Below, piece after piece: positions 1-6,043 of a stretch of DNA of 28,739 nucleotides. A model generated the notes under the pieces. That model had not been told where the DNA came from and ran no database searches. It was given only the letters and a program-made list of their open reading frames with translations. Origin of the DNA: a virus. The translations under genes were made by a program, and so were the position numbers. The stretch covers positions 1 to 28,739 of IMG/VR virus record IMGVR_UViG_3300008267_000544, one strand, 5' to 3'. The number at the start of each line of letters is the position of its first letter. Position 1 is the stretch's first letter.

Positions 1-1
1 C

Positions 2-97
2 GCAACAGTTGAGGCGTCAGTGCCGCTTCAGCAAATACAAGCGGCCATGCCAACTCCAGAAGAACTGGAGCGACTCATGACGATGACCCCGGACTGA
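2..97 (+). CDS. C-terminal end of an unidentified protein (partial, 5' cut by window edge)
   Basis: An open frame enters from the left edge and ends with TGA at 95-97. The 31 visible residues end with PTPEELERLMTMTPD. The stop overlaps the next start as TGATG, the coupling style used throughout this genome, which supports real coding. The visible part is too short to assign a family or function. Confidence 0.55.
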   Translation, partial: ATVEASVPLQQIQAAMPTPEELERLMTMTPD

Positions 98-258
98 TGC
101 TCACCATCGACTGCATTGAGCCCGAACTGATCCAGGTCTGTCTGACCGAGGACGGGTTCACCAACTGCTGCTACGTCACCAGCCACCACCTCACGGTGGA
201 GAAAGAACAGCAGCTGCGTAACGCCAACCTTCGTGATGCCCTGGAGGCGCTTGAGTAA
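97..258 (+). CDS. small hypothetical protein, 53 aa
   Basis: The ATG at 97 overlaps the preceding stop (TGATG) and the frame runs 53 codons to TAA at 256-258, which overlaps the next ATG (TAATG). The protein begins MLTIDCIEPELIQVCLTE and has a charged, probably helical C-terminal half (EKEQQLRNANLRDALEALE). It has no signal peptide or membrane segment. I do not recognise it. The interlocked starts and stops with both neighbours make it a plausible member of a small translationally coupled operon. Confidence 0.5.
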   Translation: MLTIDCIEPELIQVCLTEDGFTNCCYVTSHHLTVEKEQQLRNANLRDALEALE

Positions 259-392
259 TGGCTGTCCGCTCCAAGACCGGCACCGGTGCTGTACCCCGCA
301 AGGAGCCGGTGCATCACAAGACAACGCAGGGCAGTGGCCGCGGCAGCAAGCCAAAGCCCGGCCGTAAGGCATACCGCGGGCAGGGGAGATAA
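258..392 (+). CDS. small basic hypothetical protein, 44 aa
   Basis: The ATG at 258 overlaps the upstream stop. The product is 44 residues and rich in Lys, Arg and Gly (MAVRSKTGTGAVPRKEP ... KPKPGRKAYRGQGR), with no hydrophobic core, so it is probably disordered and could bind nucleic acid. Small basic proteins of this kind are common in T7-like phages, but none is specifically recognised here. Three nucleotides separate its stop from the next ATG. Confidence 0.5.
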   Translation: MAVRSKTGTGAVPRKEPVHHKTTQGSGRGSKPKPGRKAYRGQGR

Positions 393-395
393 GTC

Positions 396-1115
396 ATGGC
401 GCTCGTCTTCATCGACCAGGACCAGCCGGAGCCCCAGCAGTTCGACGCCAGCAAGCTGGAGCAGGACATGGGCGAAGTGGCTGGGCTACAGCCGTTGCCC
501 CTTGGCCGGATGTTCCGGCAGGCCGGCAAGCCAATGACTCGGTACAGAAGCGAGCCAAACAAGGCACTGCAAGACCTGACGATTCAGCGGAACCAGCGCA
601 ATCAACAGGTCATCGAGAACTGGGACCCGATTGGGGCCGAGAACAAGCAACGGCTCAACAACACCAATCCAAACCCCAGGAGCAAGCAATCCGCCCCCGA
701 AGACAGGGCGGTTCACAAGTTCTTCATGGATCTCTCGGAAACCGCACAAGGCCGGATGCGTGGCGCCTTTCATGACGCCTTCCGGGCCGACAACAAAGGC
801 AATCCTCAGTACGGCTCGTCTTACGACAAAGCGTATTCAGAAAACCAAGACCTCAGGCACAAGAGCGACCAAAGCGACTTTTTGACGAAATCTGAGCGCA
901 ATGCCGCCAAATCGATGCTGCTTGACCACCTAGACACAAAGGCAAAAGGGCGCAAAGAGCTGAAGAAAGATGATCTGCCCGTTTGGGTACAGCTGCGATT
1001 CCCAAAGCTGAGCAACGATCTGCTCTACGAGTGGAACGCTCGTCGTGCCCGGCAGCTCCGTGAAGGCACGCTGGACATGCTGGAGATCCGCCGGGACACG
1101 ATCCGCGGTATCTGA
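396..1115 (+). CDS. hypothetical protein, 239 aa
   Basis: The ATG at 396 follows the GGGGAGATAAGTC Shine-Dalgarno context that straddles the preceding stop. The protein is hydrophilic and charged, with a Gln/Asn-rich middle (IQRNQRNQQVIENW) and an Arg-rich C-terminal helix (EWNARRARQLREGTLDMLEIRRDTIRG). No transmembrane segment, signal peptide or catalytic motif is visible. Its TGA at 1113-1115 abuts the stop of a minus-strand gene at 1116, so the two operons converge with no spacer. It could be a virion or packaging accessory protein, judging only from its place next to the terminase operon. Confidence 0.7.
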   Translation: MALVFIDQDQPEPQQFDASKLEQDMGEVAGLQPLPLGRMFRQAGKPMTRYRSEPNKALQDLTIQRNQRNQQVIENWDPIGAENKQRLNNTNPNPRSKQSAPEDRAVHKFFMDLSETAQGRMRGAFHDAFRADNKGNPQYGSSYDKAYSENQDLRHKSDQSDFLTKSERNAAKSMLLDHLDTKAKGRKELKKDDLPVWVQLRFPKLSNDLLYEWNARRARQLREGTLDMLEIRRDTIRGI

Positions 1116-1277
1116 TCAGTTCACCTTCCAGGGCATCGGCCCCCACTTGGCCACCAGCCCGGTGAATAGCCCGTGACTGGGGTGGCAGTCATGCTGCCTT
1201 CCGTCCAGTCTGTACAGCTTGTCCAGCCACTCCATCCGACGCTCATCTTCACGGCGCCACTTCGGGTCGTAGGTCAT
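1116..1277 (-). CDS. small conserved-looking phage protein downstream of terminase, 53 aa
   Basis: On the minus strand, ATG at 1277 opens 53 codons to TGA at 1118-1116. The protein begins MTYDPKWRREDERRMEWLDKL and continues with LDGRQHD and HGLFTGL. This pattern, a charged N-terminal helix followed by an LDGR and GLFTGL core, matches my recollection of small conserved proteins beside terminase in cyanopodoviruses; its function is unknown. It lies 24 nt downstream of the terminase stop and would be co-transcribed with it. Confidence 0.65.
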   Translation of the reverse strand: MTYDPKWRREDERRMEWLDKLYRLDGRQHDCHPSHGLFTGLVAKWGPMPWKVN

Positions 1278-1301
1278 GGATTTACTTGACTCGCGGCAAG
1301 G

Positions 1302-3020
1302 TTAGATCCAGTTGCACCCTTCTCCTGCATCAGCAGCCCGCGCCTGTTCCAGCGTCATCCCCATGGCCATCCGGTCTGGTGTCATCACCACATGGCCGTG
1401 CCAGTCACCGATCATTGCCTCCAGCATTTCAACGCTGCGGGCATCACGCCGTACCTGCTGATCCTGTGCCGCCTGTTCCTGGAACCACTGGACGCACATC
1501 GCCCAGGCATCCAGACGGTCATCGTGCAGCAGTGAGCCACGGTCTGCTGTAAGACGCGTCATTTGATAGAAGAGGCTGTAGGAGCTGTCCTTGTCCTCCA
1601 CCGCAGCCCTAAGCAGTTCGGCGTCCGCCTCAACAACACGCCGATCCACCACCATCCGATGCGTCTGCATCACCGGAGCCAGGGTGTCGATGATCCGTAG
1701 CTCCTTCCGTTGATTGGAGCGGATCGGCTCCACCCGGCAGTTGGCCCCAGCCTTTACCAGGAATGGCTTGAGCAACTGGGCGTAGATCTCCAGGCCGCCG
1801 AAGTTGGTCTCCACCAGGATCTCGTTCACCCGATGCTGTTTGGCCAGGGAGGCGATCTTCTCCCACAAGCTCTCGCCAACGCCCCCCAGGCGTCCACCGG
1901 ATTCCATCAGGTAGTAGTTGCCAGCCCATGCCTTGACGATTGCCCAGGCGAACTCGTCACTGCCCCCACCACTGGGGTCTAGGGCCATGACCGTGGGGAC
2001 TTCCCCAACAGGCACTGTGCCTTCTACTTGGGCTGGGCGGTAGAACCTCGGGTCATGTGCCATGCCAACGCAGGGCAGGTCATCCAACGCCAGGTACTTC
2101 GCCTTCTCGTGGGTGAGCACCTCCGGCAAGTGGCCATCGATGGTCATCACCATCAGGTCAGCGCAACGCAGCGGGTAGCGCTCAATGTCACTGAGGGTGG
2201 CATCCAGGAGGAACTGCAGCTTCCACTGCATGGGGCTCATGCTCAGCTCCCGCTGCAGCAGCTCATCCTCCGAGAAGCGGGTGTCCGTAGGCCGGCCATC
2301 CGAGATGCCCACTCTTTTCTGGATCAGGGGGGCCAAGGCTCCGCGGTATGGGGTGGGGTCAGCTGGCACCCGAGCTGGCCACATCCGCATGTCGTAGTTC
2401 AGGTCACGCTGCAACGCGAAGTAGATGCTGTCCGTTGAGCTATGGGGTGTTCCCAGATAGACAATCTCTGGTCCCTCCCCTGGCTTGAGGATCGCCTCCA
2501 GCTCGTTCAACGAGTTCCGCAGCTTCTCCCGTTGCACCTGGGTCAAACAGGTCTGCGGTGTTTCGCAGTCGTCAACCAGGATCGTGCTGGCACGGGAGCC
2601 TGTGATCTGCCCCGTGATTCCCGCAGCGCGGACACTTGGGCTCTGCTCGATGTTCTTGCAGGTGCCAACGTCGAAGTTGATTCGGCTGTACCGCCCGTCA
2701 TGACTGTCGGGCTGCATGTGCTTCAACCAGGGCACCCGCCCAATGGTCTGCAGCAACCAGGCACTCATGGCTTCTGAACGTGCCATGGAGGCACTGATGA
2801 TCAGACACTTCTCGTCAGGGTCGTGATACAGCTTCCACAGCAAATACATGGCACTGAGCGTGCTCTTACCACACCCCCGAAATGCTGCAATCACCCTCCT
2901 CTTTGGCCCATTCTCCAGATAGTCACTGATCTGCAGCTGTACTGGCGTTGGAGCATCCGCCATGTTCAACTCACGCATCAACAGCGTAATGAACTGGGGC
3001 AGGGGGAGGGTTTGCGTCAC
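1302..3020 (-). CDS. terL: terminase large subunit (DNA maturase B, T7 gp19-like)
   Basis: This is the packaging motor ATPase and nuclease that docks on the portal and cuts concatemeric DNA. The 572 residues match the roughly 586-aa length of T7 gp19. A Walker A motif lies near residues 47-54 (FRGCGKST), a Walker B-like strand follows (STILVDDCETP), and the C-terminal RNase H-fold nuclease shows ALDPSGGGSDEF, VETNFGG and HDDRLDAWAM, with the expected acidic metal ligands. The start overlaps the stop of the upstream 62-aa gene (ATGA), so translation is probably coupled. The gene is transcribed away from the early region and against the replication and capsid genes. In T7 the equivalent gene lies on the same strand as everything else. 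Confidence 0.95.
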   Translation of the reverse strand: MTQTLPLPQFITLLMRELNMADAPTPVQLQISDYLENGPKRRVIAAFRGCGKSTLSAMYLLWKLYHDPDEKCLIISASMARSEAMSAWLLQTIGRVPWLKHMQPDSHDGRYSRINFDVGTCKNIEQSPSVRAAGITGQITGSRASTILVDDCETPQTCLTQVQREKLRNSLNELEAILKPGEGPEIVYLGTPHSSTDSIYFALQRDLNYDMRMWPARVPADPTPYRGALAPLIQKRVGISDGRPTDTRFSEDELLQRELSMSPMQWKLQFLLDATLSDIERYPLRCADLMVMTIDGHLPEVLTHEKAKYLALDDLPCVGMAHDPRFYRPAQVEGTVPVGEVPTVMALDPSGGGSDEFAWAIVKAWAGNYYLMESGGRLGGVGESLWEKIASLAKQHRVNEILVETNFGGLEIYAQLLKPFLVKAGANCRVEPIRSNQRKELRIIDTLAPVMQTHRMVVDRRVVEADAELLRAAVEDKDSSYSLFYQMTRLTADRGSLLHDDRLDAWAMCVQWFQEQAAQDQQVRRDARSVEMLEAMIGDWHGHVVMTPDRMAMGMTLEQARAADAGEGCNWI

Positions 3021-3205
3021 CTCTTCTTACGCCTCTTCTTCTTCTGTGGAACGGTGTCAACAGGTTGGCACGCTTTCTCCTCCCTCATCTCCGCCTGTAG
3101 CTCCTGGTATCCAGGTGCATCAGGAACCCCTGCACTCCGCAGGATCTCCGTCCAGTTCACCAGTGCCTCCTCGCTTCTCTCTTCGCCCTCTGCTGTCTCG
3201 CCCAT
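3017..3205 (-). CDS. small Lys-rich protein upstream of terminase (possible small terminase or accessory), 62 aa
   Basis: The frame is open from 3235, but the best start is the ATG at 3205, preceded by a strong purine-rich site (AAAGAGGAGG) about 2-8 nt upstream. The protein has an acidic N-terminus, a core NWTEILRSAGVPDAPGYQEL, and a very basic tail (PQKKKRRKKR). Its stop overlaps the terminase ATG (ATGA). Position directly upstream of terL and small size fit T7 gp18-like DNA maturase A, but no decisive motif is visible. It overlaps the upstream gene by 49 nt in another frame. Confidence 0.55.
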   Translation of the reverse strand: MGETAEGEERSEEALVNWTEILRSAGVPDAPGYQELQAEMREEKACQPVDTVPQKKKRRKKR

Positions 3206-3612
3206 TCCCTCCTCTTTGCAACCTCCCCCTCCCATCTCACCCTTCCCCCTAACGGCCTAGCCCCAACCACATCCACCTTCACCTCTCCTCCGCACTCCTC
3301 CTGGATCTTCCTCTCCGCCCTCAGATCATCCTCTCTCTTCTTCAACTCATACTCAGTCGTCAACCTCACCCCCCTCTGCTCCCTCAACCACTTAATCCTC
3401 TCCTTCAACATCCCATATACCCTCAACGTATTCATGTTCCACCCAGCTCCCTCCTTCATCTCCTTCTCCCTCATCCTCTGAATCATCGCCCTGCACTTTC
3501 CCTCATCCATACTCGCCACCCTTAACTCCCACTCCCTCAATACCCCCCAATCCCCCCTGGCTCTCCCCCCCCCTCCAACCCCTACCCCCCCCACCCCGTT
3601 TCCTGGCGACAC
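3157..3612 (-). CDS. basic helical protein at the head of the terminase operon (possible small terminase)
   Basis: The longest frame starts at GTG 3612 and encodes 151 residues, but its first 30 residues (GVGGVGVGGGG type) come from a G-run tract and look non-coding. An internal ATG at 3510 (MDEGKCRAMIQRMREKEMKE) is a more believable start and gives 117 residues. The rest is strongly helical and basic (WLREQRGVRLTTEYELKKRE, then EWARQQRAKREARRHW), consistent with a DNA-binding or coiled-coil protein. Position just upstream of terminase suggests a packaging role, by inference only. The extreme purine bias of the coding strand means some similarity to real protein could be compositional. Confidence 0.45.
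   Translation of the reverse strand: MSPGNGVGGVGVGGGGRARGDWGVLREWELRVASMDEGKCRAMIQRMREKEMKEGAGWNMNTLRVYGMLKERIKWLREQRGVRLTTEYELKKREDDLRAERKIQEECGGEVKVDVVGARPLGGRVRWEGEVAKRREWARQQRAKREARRHW
3541..3600 (-). other. G-run tract on minus strand, candidate G-quadruplex
   Basis: The plus strand carries at least six runs of four or more C within 60 nt, so the minus-strand transcript leader of the terminase operon carries the matching G-runs. More than four G-runs separated by short loops satisfy the usual G-quadruplex pattern. The tract lies at the 5' end of the packaging operon. Confidence 0.55.
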
Positions 3613-3736
3613 CTATGGAGGCTCGCGAGGGGCCAACCTCGGTTGCTCCAACACCAGATCCCGTTCCTAATTTGGAAGCGGGTGAACGCACTCACGCGCT
3701 CAGGTGTTTCCCCCCAAGGGGGTGTGCATCTGAACG

Positions 3737-3773
3737 CCTGTGCAGCACTTGCAACCAGCCAGTGCTGCACAGG
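3737..3773. repeat. perfect 13-bp inverted repeat with 11-nt loop
   Basis: CCTGTGCAGCACT at 3737-3749 is the exact reverse complement of AGTGCTGCACAGG at 3761-3773. The loop holds a GCAACCA motif at 3751-3757. It is not followed by a T-run, so it is more likely an operator, origin or packaging signal than an intrinsic terminator. Confidence 0.75.
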
Positions 3774-3842
3774 GTTCTTAGAGGATCACCAGTCCGTTGG
3801 ATTTGCAACCAAAGGATTGGGAGGGGGATAGGTTCACCCTCA

Positions 3843-3865
3843 GGTGCACAGATGGGTGCACAGAT
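3843..3865. repeat. tandem repeat GGTGCACAGAT x2
   Basis: Two exact 11-nt copies at 3843-3853 and 3855-3865 are spaced 12 bp start to start. Each has a palindromic GTGCAC core. Roughly one-turn spacing fits a repressor binding side by side on one DNA face, but no protein can be assigned. Confidence 0.6.
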
Positions 3866-4057
3866 CCTTCACATGCCCACCCGACCCGGGGAGGGTGAGG
3901 GGGAGGTGAATGAGGGGGTGAAGGGGAGGTGAGAGGGGAGGTGTCGAGTGAAGTGGAGGGCCGTCTTGGAGAGCTCGCGGGTAGCGAGCGAGCAGGCCCG
4001 GAACGAGCGAGCTCACCTTTGGGGATGTGGTGAGGTTGAGAGATGAGTTATTTGCTG

Positions 4058-4107
4058 TTGTTGATGAGAGCGAAGCTCTCCTAATTAGGAGTTACTTAGG
4101 AGTTACT
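4058..4107 (+). promoter_or_regulatory. weak sigma70-like promoter with overlapping palindromes and tandem repeats
   Basis: TTGTTG (4058-4063) and TAATTA (4082-4087) are separated by 18 bp. Overlapping them are a hairpin GAGAGC-GAA-GCTCTC (4066-4080), the perfect palindrome CTCCTAATTAGGAG (4078-4091) and the exact tandem repeat TAGGAGTTACT (4086-4096 and 4097-4107). The promoter match is weak, but the clustering of dyads over it suggests a repressible early promoter. A second direct repeat, AGTGGTTTGG, follows at 4109 and 4121. Confidence 0.4.
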
Positions 4108-4201
4108 CAGTGGTTTGGTGAGTGGTTTGGGTTGAGGTGTGTGGGAGCTGGTGTGGGTGGGTGACGGGTGAGATGGGGCGATCCGGTGGAAATGCAACCA
4201 A

Positions 4202-4247
4202 GGGGAGGGGGAAGGGATGAGAGGGGAAGGGGAGGGGAAGAGGGAGG
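4202..4247 (+). other. G-run tract on plus strand, candidate G-quadruplex
   Basis: At least seven runs of three to five G separated by one to four bases lie in 46 nt, in the presumed 5' leader of the early transcript. The tract mirrors the minus-strand G-run tract at 3541-3600. Confidence 0.55.
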
Positions 4248-4270
4248 TGAGCTCGCTTGCTGCGGGCCTG

Positions 4271-4295
4271 AGGTCGGCCGCTGTGGCGGCCGCCT
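4271..4295. repeat. very GC-rich hairpin in early leader
   Basis: CGGCCGC (4275-4281) pairs perfectly with GCGGCCG (4286-4292) around a TGTG loop. The flanking AGG and CCT extend the stem past a single bulged T. No U-tract follows. A second small hairpin, ATGAGG/CCTCAT (4389-4394 with 4403-4408), sits just before the first early gene. Confidence 0.55.
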
Positions 4296-4415
4296 CCGGG
4301 ACGGCCCTCCGCTGCGCTCGGCACCTAGGGGAGAGGTTGAGGGGAGGCACCTGTTGACAGGAGGCAAGGTGTGTGCTCTCATTGAGGGATGAGGTGCTGT
4401 TGCCTCATGACGTGT

Positions 4416-4424
4416 ACCTTGCAA
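4416..4424 (+). promoter_or_regulatory. ACCTTGCAA early leader motif, copy 1
   Basis: ACCTTGCAA ends nine nucleotides before the ATG at 4434. The same nonamer recurs at 5204, 5426, 6026 and 6983, at similar distance from early start codons except the last. It does not resemble an anti-SD-complementary site, and this gene has no other obvious ribosome binding site. Confidence 0.6.
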
Positions 4425-4433
4425 CCACAGACC

Positions 4434-5099
4434 ATGGCTTCCAACCTCATCCACATTGATCCGCACTATCTGGAGTGCTGCAGCCTTGACACAGCCGGCC
4501 ACCTGGAGGCCTCTCTAGGCGTGCCCTTGGAGCTGCCCGAACACATCAACGCCGATGGGTGGGCCACTGAACAGAAAGACGCTCTCTGCCGGTGGCTTGC
4601 CCGACTGACTCACAAGCAATACGAACACGTCACCAGAGACAACACTTACAACTCAGAGAATGACTTCTCAGAGAACTTTGTTTTCTCTGTGTTTGCTCCT
4701 GTTGATCGCAGTGACTGGCTCTACTGCGACGACGTGTTCATTGTGGTTGAAACGCACCTAGGTGGCGATGTGCGCGGCAACTACGGCCCTTTCCAAGTGT
4801 TCCGCGTTCACAACGTGGCAGAGAGTGGCTTTTTTGATTGGACCTTGGGCTGGTGGGCTGAGCCGATCAACCCGGACGCTGTTGATCACCTGGCGAAGCT
4901 GGAGGATCGGGAGCTGCAACGGGCGAACGATGAGATGGGTGTGGGTTGGAGCTCCTGCCCCAGCTCGCATCTGATCAACGATTTGATCATGCCCAACACC
5001 ACGCCGACCTGGAGTGAGCGCCTGCGGTGCTGGGTTGGCCGACTGCGTGACGTTGACTTTGCAGTGAAGCTGCACCCTCAGGAGCCCTTTTATTGCTGA
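4434..5099 (+). CDS. early hypothetical protein, 221 aa
   Basis: The frame is open from 4389, but the ATG at 4434 is preferred. It sits nine nucleotides after the shared ACCTTGCAA leader and in an ACCATGGC context also seen at 5444. The protein is acidic and soluble-looking, with a central VVETHLGGDVRGNYGPFQVF stretch that resembles a motif I recall from uncharacterised phage proteins. It is rich in Trp and Asp and has no membrane segment. No enzyme signature is visible. As the first early gene it may act in host takeover, which is inference from position only. Confidence 0.75.
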   Translation: MASNLIHIDPHYLECCSLDTAGHLEASLGVPLELPEHINADGWATEQKDALCRWLARLTHKQYEHVTRDNTYNSENDFSENFVFSVFAPVDRSDWLYCDDVFIVVETHLGGDVRGNYGPFQVFRVHNVAESGFFDWTLGWWAEPINPDAVDHLAKLEDRELQRANDEMGVGWSSCPSSHLINDLIMPNTTPTWSERLRCWVGRLRDVDFAVKLHPQEPFYC

Positions 5100-5109
5100 G
5101 CTCCTGTTG

Positions 5110-5134
5110 CCTCCTTTCAACTGTTGAAGGGAGG
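5110..5134 (+). terminator. 11-bp hairpin after first early gene
   Basis: CCTCCTTTCAA (5110-5120) pairs with TTGAAGGGAGG (5124-5134), with one T-G wobble and a CTG loop. It lies 11 nt after the stop of the 221-aa gene. There is no strong U-tract, so it may stabilise or process the 3' end of the message rather than terminate transcription. Confidence 0.55.
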
Positions 5135-5147
5135 TTGTGCCTGGATT

Positions 5148-5199
5148 CTCCTACTGAGGCCTTCCTGGCCTCTCTAGGGGCCTCTCGCGGCTCCTGAAA
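5148..5199 (+). repeat. early intergenic double-hairpin element, copy 1
   Basis: The element begins CTCCTACTGAGGCC and contains TCTCTAGGGGCCTC at 5171-5184. Hairpin 1 is GAGGCC-TTCCT-GGCCTC (5156-5172), followed by a pyrimidine tail. Hairpin 2 pairs GGGGCC with GGCTCC through one G-U wobble. Copies 2 and 3 at 5656 and 5970 differ in sequence but keep both hairpins. Confidence 0.7.
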
Positions 5200-5203
5200 G
5201 AAC

Positions 5204-5212
5204 ACCTTGCAA
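5204..5212 (+). promoter_or_regulatory. ACCTTGCAA early leader motif, copy 2
   Basis: The nonamer ends eight nucleotides before the ATG at 5221. No AGGAGG-like sequence lies at the usual distance, so this motif may define the start region. Confidence 0.6.
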
Positions 5213-5220
5213 CCTCACCC

Positions 5221-5409
5221 ATGATCAACCGCATCGAAGCCGACTTCCTCGTTCATTGCATCGATGTGTGGTGCAACGAGATGCCTGTGATCGCCGGCCG
5301 GCCCCTGATGTTCACAACACAGGAGGGCGGCGAAGAAAGGGTCCTGCTGACAAGCGATCAAATCGAAGCGCTGTTCCTGCGCCTGCAGGCCAAGCACCAC
5401 ACAGCCTGA
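5221..5409 (+). CDS. early hypothetical protein, 62 aa
   Basis: The ATG at 5221 follows the double-hairpin element and the ACCTTGCAA leader, giving 62 residues to TGA at 5407-5409. The product is small and soluble: MINRIEADFLVHCIDVWCNE, then a likely C-terminal helix (LLTSDQIEALFLRLQAKHH). No family is recognised. The cassette layout shared with its neighbours supports that it is expressed as an early gene. Confidence 0.65.
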   Translation: MINRIEADFLVHCIDVWCNEMPVIAGRPLMFTTQEGGEERVLLTSDQIEALFLRLQAKHHTA

Positions 5410-5425
5410 TCAACAGCAACAGCAC

Positions 5426-5434
5426 ACCTTGCAA
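5426..5434 (+). promoter_or_regulatory. ACCTTGCAA early leader motif, copy 3
   Basis: The nonamer ends nine nucleotides before the ATG at 5444 and is followed by an ACCATGGC start context, as in copy 1. This gene has the leader motif but no double hairpin before it. Confidence 0.6.
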
Positions 5435-5443
5435 ATCCAAACC

Positions 5444-5653
5444 ATGGCAAGTCTCAAGCTGAAAGAGCGCCTCTTTTACCCGCCGAACAGCCTCACCGGC
5501 TCTGATCACTGGGTTGTGCAAACCCTGAGGGTAGATGGCTCCTACCGCACCTATACCGAGCACCAAACCAAGGCCGCAGCAGTTGAGCAGCTGGGGCGGA
5601 TGGTTGCGCGCTATCCCAGCCACCAGCTGCGGCTGGTTGAGGTGAAGGTCTGA
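5444..5653 (+). CDS. early hypothetical protein, 69 aa
   Basis: The ATG at 5444 is chosen over the in-frame ATG at 5429 because of the leader motif spacing and the context shared with 4434. The 69-residue protein (MASLKLKERLFYPPNSLTG ... LRLVEVKV) is basic. Alternating polar and hydrophobic stretches such as WVVQTLRVDGSYRTY suggest beta strands followed by a helix (KAAAVEQLGRMVARY). It has no membrane segment. Function unknown. Confidence 0.65.
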   Translation: MASLKLKERLFYPPNSLTGSDHWVVQTLRVDGSYRTYTEHQTKAAAVEQLGRMVARYPSHQLRLVEVKV

Positions 5654-5655
5654 AG

Positions 5656-5708
5656 CTCCTACTGAGGCCCTACGGGGCTTCTCTAGGGGCCTCAAGCCCC
5701 TCCAATCG
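5656..5708 (+). repeat. early intergenic double-hairpin element, copy 2
   Basis: CTCCTACTGAGGCC at 5656-5669 leads into hairpin 1, GCCC-TACG-GGGC, whose loop is a UNCG-type tetraloop in RNA, then CTTCTCTAGGGGCCTC. Hairpin 2 is GGGGC-CTCAA-GCCCC. It lies three nucleotides after the stop of the 69-aa gene. Confidence 0.7.
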
Positions 5709-5718
5709 CACCGAAACA

Positions 5719-5967
5719 ATGGAACTCACAGAAGAACTCACAGCAACGGAAAACGAAGGCCTGCCGGGCTTGCCGTATCGCTCGCCTGTTCGCTTCGCCG
5801 CATGGATGTGCGAGCACGAAACCCAGCTGCTCACGATCCACAGGCTGTTTCAGGTGGCGAGCTACGACGCACAGCTTGAGGATGAAGAGCTAATCGAGCG
5901 AATCAAGGATGGCGTTCACCTCTACTGCGAGGTGATGACTGACTACCGGGAGCGGTTCTGCCTCTGA
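5719..5967 (+). CDS. early hypothetical protein, 82 aa
   Basis: The ATG at 5719 follows double-hairpin copy 2 but lacks the ACCTTGCAA leader. The acidic 82-residue protein (MELTEELTATENEG start) is mostly helical in appearance (FAAWMCEHETQLLTIHRLFQ, then DEELIERIKDGVHLYCEVM). The stop is TGA at 5965-5967. Small acidic early proteins often bind host factors in T7-like phages (for example T7 gp2 or Ocr), but there is no sequence basis for a specific role here. Confidence 0.65.
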   Translation: MELTEELTATENEGLPGLPYRSPVRFAAWMCEHETQLLTIHRLFQVASYDAQLEDEELIERIKDGVHLYCEVMTDYRERFCL

Positions 5968-5969
5968 CG

Positions 5970-6020
5970 CTCCTACTGAGGCCCTGCGGGGCTTTTCTAG
6001 GAGCCTCATCTGGGCTCCCT
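5970..6020 (+). repeat. early intergenic double-hairpin element, copy 3 (terminator-like)
   Basis: CTCCTACTGAGGCC at 5970-5983 leads into GCCC-TGCG-GGGC followed by TTTTCT, the most terminator-like copy. Hairpin 2 is GGAGCC-TCATCTG-GGCTCC. Relative to copy 2, both arms of hairpin 2 changed together, so pairing is kept. Confidence 0.7.
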
Positions 6021-6025
6021 GTTGC

Positions 6026-6034
6026 ACCTTGCAA
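6026..6034 (+). promoter_or_regulatory. ACCTTGCAA early leader motif, copy 4
   Basis: The nonamer ends nine nucleotides before the ATG at 6044, the start of the RHH-like gene. Confidence 0.6.
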
Positions 6035-6043
6035 TGCCTGATC

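Larger units (their letters stand above)
3613..4433. promoter_or_regulatory. non-coding divergent control region between terminase operon and early genes
   Basis: These roughly 820 bases hold no convincing gene. They separate the leftward packaging operon from the rightward early operon, so both transcription units must start in or near this region. The plus strand is C/T-rich to the left (about 3000-3610) and G/A-rich to the right (about 3890-4350), so transcripts leaving in either direction are purine-rich. The region is dense in palindromes and short tandem repeats, listed separately, and has four GCAACCA copies (3751, 3805, 4194, 4421). In T7-like phages the terminal repeats lie between terminase and early genes, so packaging ends could map here, but no boundary is visible. 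Confidence 0.6.

Noticed and set aside
3615-3932. 105-aa plus-strand ORF in the control region
   Set aside because: It spans a perfect inverted repeat and tandem operator-like repeats, is Pro/Arg/Gly-rich and has no start context.
4096-4502. Minus-strand ORFs rich in Pro, Ser and His
   Set aside because: They are direct translations of the G/A-rich tract read backwards and look compositional.
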